Assembly: GCA_021234155.1 (NCBI GenBank)
Contig: JAJEKV010000051.1
Location: forward strand, 1,740,754-1,804,753
Source of the DNA: Isoetes taiwanensis
Taxonomy: Eukaryota; Streptophyta; Lycopodiopsida; Isoetales; Isoetaceae
Length of the DNA: 64,000 nucleotides
Direction of reading: 5' to 3'
Shown: in pieces, positions 11,926 through 24,198 of the stretch
Layout: every line of letters begins with the position of its first letter
Numbering within the stretch: the first letter of the stretch is position 1
Translations under genes and position numbers: made by a program
The notes under the pieces: generated by a model
Databases searched by the model: none
What the model saw: only the letters and a program-made list of their open reading frames with translations
What the model was told of the DNA's origin: nothing

Positions 11926-12795
11926 GCAAAAGGAAAGCATTTACATGTTCAAATCATAAGAAGTGGATTTGGGCCAGACATAAATAGTTATTAACTTGTA
12001 TGCCACCTCTTGTTGTCTTGAAAGTGTAGGACAAATTTTTAATCAAACGAGTAAAGCGTGATATAGTTTCATGGAATGCCATTATTGGAGCCTATGCTCA
12101 ACATGGTTTTGGATATGCAGCCACTGCATTTCATCAGCAGATGCAGGTGGAATTCATGCAACCAAATAGCATCACATTTGCAAATATTGTTCTTCTGCCT
12201 TGGTGGTTTATGCAGTATTCACCTTCATCTACCATTTTTTGAGAGATGTTTCTGATTGGACACTATTATGCGTCATCTTACAAAAAAGAAGGTGCTTCTA
12301 CATTCAGATACGAGAAGCCGGCTGGAAGTCTGCTTATTACATTTTCATATAAAGATGACATTTTGATAATTCTGGAAATGCTTGCCAATAGAGGTCAGTG
12401 TTCGAGTGTTTGAAAAACTCCTATTCCTAACTTGAAGCCAACGAGACAGCTACATAGGCATGTTCAATACAATGGAAACTGTGCATCTTACATAGGACAC
12501 TTTCGCTATCTCCCTTGTGTTTGAAGCTCATCAAGCTAAACTGCATCCTCTTTATCTTCCAAGATGTGAAAGCATGAAGGCAAAGAGAAGGCTAGGAAAT
12601 ACATTCTCAAATTTCAATTATGTTGAACTTGATCGACATGTATGCAAAAGGCGGCTCACCTGCAGACTTATGCAACATGTGTGATGTCTCCAAAAATATC
12701 ATGCACACAACATGCTCTTTTGCAGCAATATACAACCAATGCAAAACACATTATCTATTAAACTCTATAATATATAACAAGCAACCCAAGCATTG
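11926..12795 (+). pseudogene. PLS-class pentatricopeptide repeat (PPR) gene remnant
   Basis: PPR proteins bind organellar RNA one base per repeat. Conserved pieces occur in order but in different frames: GKHLHVQIIRSGFGPDI (from 11,932), then VINLYATSCCLESVGQIFNQ, then RDIVSWNAIIGAYAQHGFG (12,057) running into QPNSITFANI, and later EIHSQI followed by LNLIDMYAKGGSPADLCNM (about 12,598-12,690). These match the short, long and standard motifs of PLS-type PPR proteins (RDVVSWNAMI, LIDMYAKCG). Frame changes and stops separate the blocks, there is no start, and the end runs into LINE DNA. It is a decayed gene or retrocopy. The pieces have no visible introns between motifs, consistent with most PPR genes. 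Confidence 0.75.
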
Positions 12796-12889
12796 ATCAA
12801 ACCTGAACAAACCCACATTCTAAAAAAACCATGAAAACACACTTTCGGGCCCCTCGTGTGCAGCACCTTGCTTCAATCTGCTGATAAAT

Positions 12890-15393
12890 ACATTTAGGAG
12901 CAAGGCAGAAGAAAAATAAATATGAGAATTTGCAGGCACAGAGGAAGCAATATTGTTCTACCAGCAATAGAAAGGCAACTGCCAAAATTATTTAGCTTTT
13001 TTCTAATCTTAGACACAATAGAATAGAATAGAATAGAATAGAATAGAATAGAATAGAATAGAATAGAATAGAATAGAATAGAATAGAATAGAATAGAATA
13101 GGAAACCAAAGATTTTTTATGCTTATATCAAGAGCCAGAGGCATTTCTAAAAGAGAGGAAGTTTGATTTACTGGAATGCATTTAATACCCAATATATCTG
13201 AATGATCTTTATCAGCAATAATAACACACTTGCTTGTGTTGAGATAAATACCAGAAGCAGCACTAAAACCATTTATGATCTTGAGAAAGAATTCAATATT
13301 GTTAACGTCATTATGGAGAAAACTAAAGGAATCATCTGCATACTGAAGCAGAGTTAGCTGACCACAATTGTCAGGCATAGTAAGTCCCTGTAAATTCCCT
13401 CTGTTTTGGTGATACATAATGATTTTCGAGAGTTGCTTAGCCACAATAATAAAGAGGTAAGGAGCCAAAGGACATCCTTGCCTCACACCTTTTTGCAGGT
13501 TGAAGAACTTACCAGGGGAGCCATTGATTAAAATTGCAGATTGAGCCCGAGAGTTGATCCCTATGATTAGATCAATAATTTTGGGGGGAATACCAATTTT
13601 CTTTAGGGAGAGCATTAGAAAATCCCATCTGACAGTGTCAAAAGCTTTGGAGAAATCAAGCTTTAAAGGAACACAGTTTTGATTTGTGATTTTAGCCCAA
13701 TGCAAACCCTCCATAGCAGCAATATGGTTATCCAAGATGAACCTGTTAGAAAGAAAAGCAGATTGATGCAAGCTAATATTCTTCTGCAGGAAACCTTTGA
13801 TTCCATTAGCTAGGATCTTGGCACAAATTTTATAGGTTGAATTGGTCAGAGAGATTGGTCTCCATTCATTAAATGTAGATGGATTGTCCACTTTTGGAAT
13901 AAGAGAAATAAGTTCAGATGCAATAGCAGGATGGAGATGGTTGTTATGTCAAAAACCATGAATCATCAAAGTTAGATCATTTTTGAATTCCTCCCAAAAA
14001 TGGAGATAGAACTCAGGGGATAGGTCATCAGGATTTGGACTCTTCCCTTTAGCAAGACTAGCAACTATAATTCTAATCTCATCTTCAGATGGTGGCCTTT
14101 CCACATTTGTTGACAAAGGATCAATAATATTGTCAGGGAGAGAATTTAACAAATTGATGAAATCAGAAGCAGTGGTATCAGACCATGGATCATTAGATTG
14201 AGAAGAAAAGATATTGGAATATTTAGAATAAAAGAAGTCTGCAATGTCTTTTGGAGAGTTAAGATTAATATCTTGATCATTTCTAATAGTAGAGAGCTGA
14301 CTCTTAAGCAACCTGTTTTTAACAATTCTAAAGAAGAAATTAGAATTGTTATTGTCCATAGAGGTGAAGAATTTGACTTTAGATCTAATTGCTGCCCCTT
14401 TTTCTATGTTTTTGATAAGATGCTCCAAGTTACCTTCTTGCAGGTGAAGACCTAGATTTAAAGGTTCTGAAGCTTGACCCTGACAGATTTCATTTGTAAC
14501 AAATAATTTATTTTATCAGCCTTTTTCAACTCAAAGTGACTATTGCTTTATCCAGGATTTGAATTGGCAACCTTAACCCTGGGGAGGCTAGCATAAATTG
14601 AAATCCCTGCAGAATTCTTCATTGCTAAGCAGAGAACAATTAAACTTGAAGGGAACATTTCTAGACCTCTCAATACTGAGAAGGCGTTTGGTTTTCAGGA
14701 ATTGAGGCTGGTGATCCGAGACTGAGGCACTCTCATCACTGAAAACAATGCCATTATCCCAGATGGCACTGCTCGAGTTGTTAATATAAAATCTATCTAA
14801 GGCACAAAAGACCCTAGAATTGCCTTTTTGCTTGTTAGACCAGGTAAACTTGGCAGTAGAGGAAGGAATGTGACTGAAGAAAAAGGAATCAAGGAGATTA
14901 TCCCAATTAATTTTCTCTACTTTAGACATGTTAAGGCTTTTACCCATCTTAAGATCCAACTTAGTGTGTTGTTAAAATCTCCAGCCAGAATCCAGGATAA
15001 GGAGCTATAGTTCAGCAACCAAGGGCTAATGTCTAACCATAATTTTTCTCTTTCTTTAGAGATAGTAGAGGCATAAATATTTATAATGCCAAACTGGGAG
15101 CCATCATGATCAAATATAACAACTTGCCAGCATTTGCAAGGACTATTATAAACCAAGCTGTGATTAAGATTTTTCCATATAATAATGAGGCCACCCGAAG
15201 TGACTGTAACATCTATCCATATAGAAGAAAAACCAGGGCCAATCCAGTTTGCAAGATTAGAACACTCAAAGTTTGGAAGCCTAAGCTCTTGCAATAAAAT
15301 AATGTCAGCCTGATAATCTCTAATTTGAGAGATAGATTTCCTCCTTTTTACAGGGCCTTTAATACCCCTAAGATTCCATGTCATGATCTTCAT
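12890..15393 (-). pseudogene. LINE ORF2: AP endonuclease and reverse transcriptase
   Basis: The N-terminus at 15,393 reads MKIMTWNLRGIKGP, the usual start of a plant L1 apurinic endonuclease. LLQELRLP and AGDFNNTLSW follow, then FTWSNKQK, LDRFYIN and SVSDHQP (14,588-14,959). The reverse transcriptase spans about 14,428-12,900, with EWRPISLTNSTYKICAKIL, SAFLSNRFILDN, LDFSKAFDTVRWDFL, KGVRQGCPLAPYLF and the catalytic LLQYADDS. After the GAATA repeat the frame resumes as VSKIRKKLNNF and LSIAGRTILLP, the conserved thumb region. At least four frame breaks make it non-functional. Confidence 0.85.
13016..13100 (-). repeat. GAATA pentanucleotide microsatellite inside the LINE reverse transcriptase
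   Basis: About 17 units of GAATA (minus strand TATTC). Because five nucleotides shift the frame each unit, all frames encode repeats of the same five residues (ILFYS). The LINE protein is continuous on either side, so the array grew inside coding sequence rather than forming the 3' tail. Confidence 0.9.
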
Positions 15394-15719
15394 GATAGAA
15401 AAAGCCCAGAAAAAGTAGGTTAAAAGGAGAAAAAGAAGAAAAGAGCACTAAATGAGGCTTCTGGATTGGCTTCTAGTAAACCTTTTGGATTGATGCCTAG
15501 TGTTAAGGCTGGGGTGTCAACCAATAATACAGACTTCCTCATCTTAATTCCTTTCCTAGGCTTAGCACCTTTATGCTTTGATGACTCAAGATTAGAGATA
15601 GATAAGAAATAGTCATCGTCCCAGGAGTTAATGAAAGGAGAAAAATCATTTTCCTTATTATTTTCCTTTTCTATAACATCAAAATCATTAGAGTGATGAC
15701 AAGCCCAAAATTTTAACTA

Positions 15720-17108
15720 TCATTCATTTTGAGTTATAAGATTAGTTTCACCTGAATTCAATAGAATATTACTATTAATTTCTTCAAAAAAGGAAGAGTG
15801 GTTTAGATCTTGCCTGGAATGTAAGCATTCTAATCCATTGTCTATTGAGTTGCTTGCATTACGTGCTGCAACTAGAGTTGAATTCTCATTCAACAACTTT
15901 GGAGAAACTGAATTAGTATCAGAACCACAACTGGTTTTCTTTTGTTCTCTTTCCGCTATATTCCCTATAATATCTATTACACAGTCAAAATTCTTTTCTC
16001 CAACTATATCTGCTTCTGTATTCATTTCTGTGTTCAAACTTTTTTTGCTCTTTTGTCCATCTTTACTCAACTCAAGGTCCACTTGTAACTCAGAAAGTTG
16101 CAGTGCAACAACTTCTGAAATCTAATTGATAATGTGGGGAGTTTTCGGAGTAGCAGAGAAATCAATAAGAGGAAGGTGTTGGGGCAACATGTTGGCTTTT
16201 GCAAGATGAGGACTGGGTGGGGGTCAGCTTATAAAGGGAGTTATTGGCTCTTCAGTATCTGCATAAAACTCTGAATTTGAGTCAGTTAAAACTTGAAACA
16301 TATTGCTGCAAATGACCTTTGGTGTAGAGTTGACATTGCTGGAGACAAGTTTGCCATTATCTTCAAAATCTGTATCCTTTTCTTGAGGGCCTGTGTTTTT
16401 TGAGGCTGATGAGACATAACCATCCATAGAAATTTTTTCACTGTTCTTATTTTTCATAAGTAATGACTCTTCATTCTTTCTTGCTTGGTCAGAGAAATTG
16501 GATTTGGAAGAATGAGAGTTAATCCCAGGAGGATTAATTTTAATACCAAGCTGAATATTTTTTTGAAAGCCCTTGGAGGCTTTAGGTGTTGCCTTTCCCT
16601 GATTTAAAGTAGCATTTTCCTTAGAATCCTTTAGAATATTGTTCAGGGTCTTATGCAAATCAAAGAGCATAGGAGACTTCCCTTTTAACATCTTTTTGTT
16701 GTGATTTATGCTCTCATTGTTTTCCAAAGAATGATCCAGATTTTTTTATGGTGTAGAGTTCTCAACTACTTTCTTTCTGTTGAAGATGGAATTCCCCTTT
16801 GTTTAACACCTTCCTCCAAGTGACTGAGCAGAAGCATTATAAACTTGAGAATTCCTAGAAGTTGTTGGAATTCCTTGTTGAGCAGAAATCTGCCTCTCCT
16901 CCCTTTTTTTATGAAGTCTTCTTTTACTGCAATTTGATTTAATCCGTACTGATGCTTGATGTTGAGCTGACCTTGAGTCCACCAAAGCCAACCTGTATTC
17001 CTGATCATAAGTGCCAAGATTTCTATTCATTTTGTCATTGGCTTCTTTATTAGATATATTTTCAAAGCCTTTTCCAGTTGATATACTTTTTTTGACCCTG
17101 TCATCCAC
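15720..17108 (-). pseudogene. LINE ORF1-like region
   Basis: Three broken minus-strand frames (17,108-16,803, 16,727-16,224 and 16,082-15,720) encode Lys, Ser and Asn-rich, low-complexity protein directly upstream of ORF2. The motif SNMFQVLTDSNSEF resembles the NxFxxL segment common near the C-terminus of plant L1 ORF1. No zinc knuckle or DUF4283 domain can be seen, so the N-terminal half is missing or too decayed. The assignment rests mainly on position. Confidence 0.55.
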
Positions 17109-17125
17109 AGTGTATTGACAAACCT

Positions 17126-19850
17126 TTGAGGAAAGAATACCAGGTTAGAGTAGGGACACCCAAAGCTACATTTGCGTACGAAACAGAGGAGAAACCAATG
17201 GAAATAAGGATATGGGAAAGGACGATTAGATACCTCCTAAAGGAGCAACATGTGCTCATTTTCAGGCCCTCATCAACCAGTGCCTTTCGGCCCCAAGTAC
17301 CGTCTCCACATACCAGGAATCTCTCTCTTAGGCCTCCACTAAGGTCCCTTCTAAAATCACTGCGATCAGAGAGCTTATGGACGAGACTTCACAGCACATA
17401 CTCCAAATATTGTCCAGGACGAAGTTAGGGCTCCCTCTCCTCACGAAACCTCACCTATCATTTCCATTTCTTTTCAGCATTCTGCCAAGGCTACTCCATC
17501 AGATCCTTAACAGTAATCCAGAGCTTCTACTTCTCATGAGGTTCAGTATCAGGCTCCCCAGCCTTCTCGACAAGCCTTGTACGAGTATGAGCAACAGGTA
17601 GGTGGTTGTATTCTTCAGTTGTAGGAATCTCAAGATAAGCTTATAAATGGTACCAAAGACGATCTTGACTCCTCAGACAGCCTAAAAAGAGAACTCCAGA
17701 ACCTAAATTCTTGGAAAGCTAAGTTTGAAAATGAGTTACAATAGAAACATAGTGCATTCCTTGCCATCCATGATGAATTAAAGAAGGCTCAGGAGGCCAC
17801 GGCTCAATTGGAAGATCTTCACGCTCTGTTGCAAGCTTAGATCCAAACTCTCACGGAACAACTGGCAACCAAGGACCATCGCTTTTATGATACCCTGGCT
17901 CTTTATTAAAGTCTTCAGGAAGAGTTTCAAACTGAACGATGTGCCACCACTCAACAAAAGCTCCACATCACGGAATTGGAAAGACTTCTGACTGCTACAC
18001 ATATACAGGTTAAGCCTCTGGAAATCCAGTTACAAAACTCTGTTAAGCAAAAAATAATAGATGATACAGAACTCACTGGTCTCCAGCTTCAAATTTCTTC
18101 TATGGGTGCTTCTCCTTCTCAGATTGCTCATGCACACAAAAAGATCAAAGAACTCAAGCGCGTGGTGGATGAAAAAACCAAGCACCAGCCCTACCAAGCG
18201 GAACAGTCTGCAGAAGACACTCACACCAAGGAAAGGTACATTGTTCTCGCATCTCATATTCAAGACTATTCGATTCCCATAGGATACCTGGACTATGTGA
18301 AAGCATGGCAACATTTTTCCTTATTAGATGGCTCAGTGCATTAGGCTCAGCGGAAGGCGTCATTATGCGCAATGATTTCTTGCGTCTCTGGCCTAGTCTT
18401 ACCATCAAAGAATGAGGAGTTCTCTATGCCTTAGTAAATTTCCAAATACTTTCTTGTGAAGATCTTCAGTGCTTCATTTTTCGAACTGTCCAACCTATGG
18501 CGTACGTCCTCCATGATTTTTATCTTGCTCATTTTCAAGTAAAATTTTCGTAAGGCCACCCTGAAGTATTCATGGGCAATCAGTCTGTTGTATTACTACT
18601 CTAGAAGGACAACATATATCTTTCTGATCCAACTGCTACCTCCATGTTGCAGAACCAATATTAGAGCTTCATTCACACCTCACACTATGGGCGCATGAGG
18701 CCCTTCAATGTGCTCAAGCCCATTTACAGAGAGATTATGGCATTGGCTATGCGCAATTGTTTTTACAGTATGTGGGTACTCTGAACACCCTCCACACATA
18801 TTTGGAGAATAAGGTCATACCCCTTGACTGGAAACCGTCCCCTCTCGAGACCTTGATGCTGCCTCAAGACTGTGAGACACTTTGCAAACAGCTCGATCCG
18901 GCTCTGGTAGAAGAATTTCGTGCTCAGTCACAGATTGAGCATATGCATCCAGCCTCATCCCAGTTCTTATGCATCTCTTAGAGCTCCTCCACGCTGTGAA
19001 TATATGACCACGGACTAGCATTCTTTCTTCTAGATATGCACCTTAGCTGCTCATGCCGAATGGACTCCCATGTGATCTTCGATGGGATCCAACGCTTTGT
19101 CCGCCGGCACACATGGACGGATACTGACACTTTGGATACCACTCACAATTGGATATACATTCCAAATGAGAAGTCATGGAAAATGCTTGCAAATGCAGTT
19201 GCTGGTTTATCTCAATTCTTGACCTAGACAACCGCTTCTTCAGATCCTTCCATTCATAGACAAACTGGTTTTTGCACTGCACTCCGCTGCATTCTCACGA
19301 GTTTCTTGAATAGAACGCGCCCCATTTTCCACTGCAATCCAAATTCTAGTATCAGTGACTTTGGTTTGGAGACTATCCTTCTGATAGAATGCGAGTTTGT
19401 CCCCGCTGCTACTCATCAAGCTCTTGAAGAAATGGTGCAAACAAGGTTCCTAATCGATGCCACGCCTGCTCTTGGACATGCCACGACGGAGGTGCTCCAA
19501 CAACATCAGAAACTGGTTGCTCAATATCATAATCAGCCCCGACCACACAGTCGTTAGGATGATGCTGATGAACTTGAAAATTTCCCTTCTCCCGAGACGG
19601 TCCCATTTTTTCCTTCCGCTGAGTGTTCTTTGATGAGGGGAAGGGTTAGTCTCGTGCCTAGAAGCACATGACTATTTCTAAGGTATACCAAAGAGCCTAA
19701 AGGTAAAGGCCAAGCATCCATGCCAGAAGCAAAGGCCACATCCAGAGACCAAGAGAGTCCACGATGTAAGCGAATCCATGGCCCGTCAGTCTTCAGTGCC
19801 ACAAATCACGACATTAATGTTTCCAGAGAATTTTGAGCCAGAGGCCATTG
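17126..19850 (+). pseudogene. Long decayed coiled-coil reading frame, unknown
   Basis: A coding-like plus-strand stretch can be followed through many stops. Its core (about 17,590-18,350) is a heptad-rich coiled coil: LKRELQNLNSWKAKFENEL, ELKKAQEATAQLEDLHALL, IQTLTEQLATKDHRFYDTL, then AHAHKKIKELKRVVDEK. Downstream pieces include VIFDGIQRFVRRHTWTDTD (19,070) and HQALEEMVQTRFLIDATPA (19,410). Several stops fall where Gln fits the coiled coil, such as LLQA-stop-IQTL at 17,838, consistent with CAG to TAG or CAA to TAA change. No polymerase, protease or zinc knuckle is visible. It may be a retroelement gag-like gene or a dead host gene; I cannot decide. Confidence 0.5.
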
Positions 19851-21424
19851 TACTACATATATCAGAAGTTTAGACTCCGATATTTCGACAGGTTCAGGCA
19901 TTTTTATTGTCTCACATCTCCTTTTAAAGATTTCATGTATTTTCAGTGATCATTCAAGATTTTCACTCTTTCATCTGTGCCTCAATTCGCTCTTTTATTT
20001 CTTAGTTTCTTGTTTTTAGTTATTTCAAAAGTCGACATGCCACTTCTTTCCTGTTGAGGAGTTGTTTGTTGGCCACAAAAGTCATCACAGAGGGTCGTCC
20101 CTCAAGCTCTCCCAAATTCGGATCCTAAACAAGAATAATTGTTGTACCTCTACAATAAACTGCCCACTTATTTTGGAGCTAACATTTCCTCATTTTGCAT
20201 AATTCCTCTCCAAGCTTGCAAAGCTGAAGATGAGAGAACCATTGGCTGAATTTTGCTAGCCAAATCCTCACCTGTTGCCTCATCCAGACCATAAATCACC
20301 ACATTATGATATCTACACCTCTTTTCCTGTTGCTTCTTAAGAGCTTGTCCAATATTCTATGTTGGATGTCCATTTGACGTATTGTCATGGATCAACATGA
20401 CTACATTGATGGGAGGATCTCGCTATCCATCTGCTCTTGGTACATGTTACTGATCAAGTTCTGTTTTTAATTTTGACAACTAGGATATCAGTTCCTATGT
20501 ATGGACTGAATGGAGACCTTTTTCATGTGTTGTGATTGTTCCATGTATTTCATCAAGTCTTTTCGTTACTGTGTAAATTTAGCTTGTGATGTCTCTATTC
20601 CTTTTGTATAGTCTTTCATAGTATTAAATAGGCCCACATTAACTTTTCTCCTAAGCTCCTCAATCTCCTAAAAAATCTGAAGCCTATTAGAATTGTCCTG
20701 AGTCAATGCGTGAAATGTCTCTTTAAGTTCAGCCACATTATGCTCCAATGCTTTGTTTATATTATTCACATGTCTCTGAGGATGGACACGTGATGGAGGA
20801 GGGTGTACCTTGTTAACATGAGGCAATGCACTGGTATTAGGGGGACTAACTCAATATCTCTTGTGTTTCTTACTTCTTCACCTTGCTTTATGCTCGTTAT
20901 GGTACAGTAAGATTTGTCTATATGGTATTTGTTGCGCAAGTGTATATCATGAGCAGCTTGCATGGATTTTGCAACTTAAGTTGCATGCTATTGTAATGCC
21001 TCTTTCGTGGATATTTGGTCTAGTAGTAACTCACTAGTTCTAGAACAAATACATCTAAAGTTCCAGGTCGCCAGAGGCGCATTCAATGTAAAGTGATTAA
21101 TAAGCAATGGTAGTGTGGTGTGTATATTATATATCCAAATGGATGCTGCCAATATGACATGACATAAAAATTACCTTTTTCTGCTTCTATTAGAATTTTT
21201 GTATAGTTGTACTTGTGCAGATTTCTTATTTACATTAACTATACAGTCTCTATCCTCTCGAGCCACTTTCATAAGCCAATGTATTCAAAATTGTAAATAT
21301 CAGGATTAAGTAATAAAAATGTGAAACAAAAATTGTCGATACCCTAATTAAATCAAATCTGACCAAAAGCTGACCAAATCTAACCAAATCGGTCCAAATG
21401 TTTCAGACTCCTAAACTTCACTAA
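19851..21424 (-). other. Decayed sequence with a minus-strand coiled-coil fragment
   Basis: On the minus strand (about 20,790-20,560) broken frames read NINKALEHNVAELKETFHAL, EIEELRRKVNVGLFN and DYTKGIETSQAKF, another coiled-coil-like protein with in-frame stops, again at likely Gln positions. The rest of the interval shows nothing I can identify. Confidence 0.35.
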
Positions 21425-21952
21425 TGTATGGACCCATGGGAGACTGCTCGAGTGGATCTGGGTGTCGTGTTCCCGAGACACCAGCATAAATGGGTAGAAG
21501 TGACTACTCATAAACGTCTAGACAGTTTTGCCCAGTTGGTTAAGGACATGTCGGTTAAGAACGTTACATTCACCAGCATAAATGGGTAGAAATGACTACT
21601 CATAAATGTCTAGATAGTTTTGCCCAGTTGGTTAAGGACATGTTGGTTAAGAACGTTACATTTGGCATCAGAGCAGCGAGTCTCCATGGAGGCAAGTATG
21701 ACCCGGAATACCGTTGGACGGTAGGTCATGACTTGGTTTTGGACACCAGGCGATGGTGTGGTCTATGGTTTGTGATGCTCGAGGACGAGCATAGTGCTAG
21801 TGGGAGAGATTGCAACGGACCCATGGGAGACTGCTCGAGTGGATTTGGCGTCGCGTTCCCGTGACACCGACATAAATGGATAGAAATCAACTCATGAACA
21901 TCTAGACGATTTTGCCCAGTTGGTTAAGGGCATGTCGGTTAGGAACATTACA
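21425..21952 (+). mobile_element. TRIM: miniature LTR retrotransposon
   Basis: Two copies of a roughly 142-bp direct repeat (21,425-21,568 and 21,811-21,952) share GACCCATGGGAGACTGCTCG, GTTTTGCCCAGTTGGTTAAG and an ending ACRTTACA. The short interior (21,661-21,810) starts with TGGCATCAGAGC (21,663-21,674), one base off the usual initiator-Met tRNA primer site TGGTATCAGAGC. It ends with a purine tract AGTGGGAGAGA before TGCAACGG. There is no coding capacity, which fits a TRIM of about 530 bp. A second, partial LTR copy (21,571-21,660) sits directly after the first. No 5-bp target duplication is evident. Confidence 0.8.
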
Positions 21953-23744
21953 ACCAAAGCATATCATTACATATATCATCGAAGAACTCTTTCATAGGGA
22001 TTTCCAACGAAAGAAATAAAGTCTCAGTTTGACACTTCATTGGAGTATGACAAGTTGTGTGAAGAAAGCACAAAGAGAAGAGCTTGGGTGCTTATTTTTT
22101 TAAAGGGAACTTTAGAAAACTTGCATAAAATAGATATGTAAATAACAAAAATGTCTACTTCCTCTCATAAGAAAGCTTTAGTCAATTGTGATTTGATGCA
22201 AATACTACCTTTCTTGTATATATATTTGCTCTGGTGCTTCAAAATCATGGTACTTGTATGGCCATAGGCTCTGCTCTAACAACAGATATGTCTATAGCAT
22301 GAACACATAGAACATACACTTGTTTGTTTTCGAAGAGCTTGTGCTAAAGGTGAGCATTGGCCATGGTATTGGGGCCATCCGTAGTGCTCTAACATCTTGT
22401 TTACCATCATCTTGATTTCATTTCGTTGAAGACATGTCATTGGGTACAAAGTTGTCTTTGAGACCATGGTCTATAGGAAGAAGAGATCAAATGGTCTATA
22501 AATCAACATTGGTGTGGTGTGCGCGTCTCACAGATAAATTAATCGTTTGTATATGTTAATAGCAATATTCTATTATAACCATTGAGAGTAGCCTGTTGTA
22601 TAGGAATAAGAGAAATAACATTTTTGTGCAATATATCCCATACTGCTCAATATCTTTGCTTAACAAACAAAGCTTATATTTAATCAGTTTTGTGCATCCA
22701 AATGCATAACATTTTGGGACCACAATTATTGACCTGCCTTGTCTTCATAAAAGGTCCATCCACCAAGTCATTGATCACTCCTTGAAATCAAGACCTAGAA
22801 AACCAATAGATGCTCCATCAGCTACAGAAAAAGACAAAGGCCTTTGCAGACAGAGATAGATGTAGGTTCAACCCTATGCCAGACAATCCAGCTTGATAAG
22901 AACGAGACAGACTTTCTAGAAACATGCCTATCGACATCAACCGAATTGTGAAAAGAAAGGAGGAAATCGAAGGCCAACAGTAACAAGTTCAAAATGCAGA
23001 CATAGGGCAAACAATGAAACAAGCATGGCCACATCTGGGCCACTACTCAAAAGATCAAGGGTGCAACAGAGGTCAGTCATTAGGTCACTCATGTCGAGTG
23101 ACTCCATAAAAATATAAAATTGTAAGACGAACAATAAATCCCTTGGTGCATTGTCGTCGCCATATTAAATGAATACCGTACAACGGCCGCGTCCGTATCA
23201 TTAAAATACCCCCAAACGAAGACCACAAATAGAAAACATTCAAACCAAGGTCCACGCGGACATGGTTCAATCAACGGTCCAGATCCCGATCGCCAAACTA
23301 ATCCCCACCGTCTATTCTGGCCGTAGCCATAACTGTGACAGTAACTGCCGCGTTTGACGGAACCATGGCCGCCGTCACAGTCACAGTCTCTGTCACTCAT
23401 CTGAGTCCATGTGGGCGGCTATGGCCATAGCCAAAATAGCCCAACGCACAGAATAGGCGGAACAGAGGGAATACAGACCTGGATCGGAATCGCCATTTTC
23501 AAGCTTAAATACATCCTAGTTGCAAGCGGGAAAGCATTTTTGATCGCATGTTTTCTTCTTCTTCTAGTTTTCTCTTCTCAGGGACGATTTCTGAGCAGGG
23601 TTTGTCTATCCAGCCCTTTAAGTCAATCTTTGGGCACTCAAATTGGATTTGAGGCTGTATTTTTTGTGTTCAACTGGCTTGGAGATGGTTTATGAGCCTG
23701 CACGGAACAGACAAGCAGCTTGCAACGGGAGAAAACGTTTCTTG
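21953..23744. other. Intergenic DNA upstream of the receptor kinase
   Basis: No coding sequence is supported. A GC-richer stretch with overlapping frames on both strands lies at about 23,150-23,480 and may be the promoter or 5' UTR region of the downstream gene. I cannot place a TATA box or transcription start. Confidence 0.4.
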
Positions 23745-23869
23745 GTATGTTGATACTTTCTAAACTTGCTTCGTTGTTCTGGTCTTGTTTTGAACTGGTA
23801 ATGGTGTGTGGAGTAGCGCTAGAAGTTTCTGTGTCTTAGGAATCTAAATCATCTTTTGGCTCGCTGCAG
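23745..23869 (+). other. Possible 5' UTR intron of the RPK2-like gene
   Basis: TTTCTTG|GTATGT at 23,745 and a T-rich tract ending TCGCTGCAG at 23,869 give a 125-bp GT-AG intron about 330 bp before the start codon. It is a sequence-only prediction. Confidence 0.3.
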
Positions 23870-24198
23870 TACGCTACATGCCTTATAACGGCCCGGGATA
23901 AGGTGCAGAAAAGATGTTATGGAGGCATTGGTCAGGGTAATTATGACCCTTTACAAGGGTAGATTTCATAGCGAGCAGTGGATGTATAGTAATTAGGAGC
24001 AAGAAATGCTCCAAGAACGTGGTTATAACGTCTTCAATGGACACACAAGCAGGTCAATTTTAGGAGCTGATAGAGGAGTGATGATTGTGTGGAGCTAGTT
24101 GCTCTACAGACTGCATTGCGTGAATATTTGGTATCCTCTGTCCTTCCACTAGCAACGTCTGCATAAATTTGGCAGTTAGTTGGCACTAGAACGGGGCA

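Larger units (their letters stand above)
12890..17110 (-). mobile_element. L1-type LINE, degenerate
   Basis: A minus-strand non-LTR retrotransposon of about 4.2 kb. ORF1-like sequence lies at 17,108-15,720 and ORF2 (endonuclease plus reverse transcriptase) at 15,393-12,890. It is dead: several stops and frameshifts, a shortened linker between endonuclease and reverse transcriptase, and a microsatellite in the polymerase frame. The 14,430-14,590 segment does not continue the protein and carries a Pol III B-box-like stretch (CCAATTCAAATCCTGG on the minus strand), so a SINE fragment may have inserted there. I saw no target-site duplication and no poly(A) tail at the 3' end near 12,890. Confidence 0.85.

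Noticed and set aside
23089-23400. 103-codon minus-strand frame upstream of the receptor kinase
   Set aside because: It overlaps a plus-strand frame and has no motif; it most likely reflects GC-richer promoter or 5' UTR DNA.
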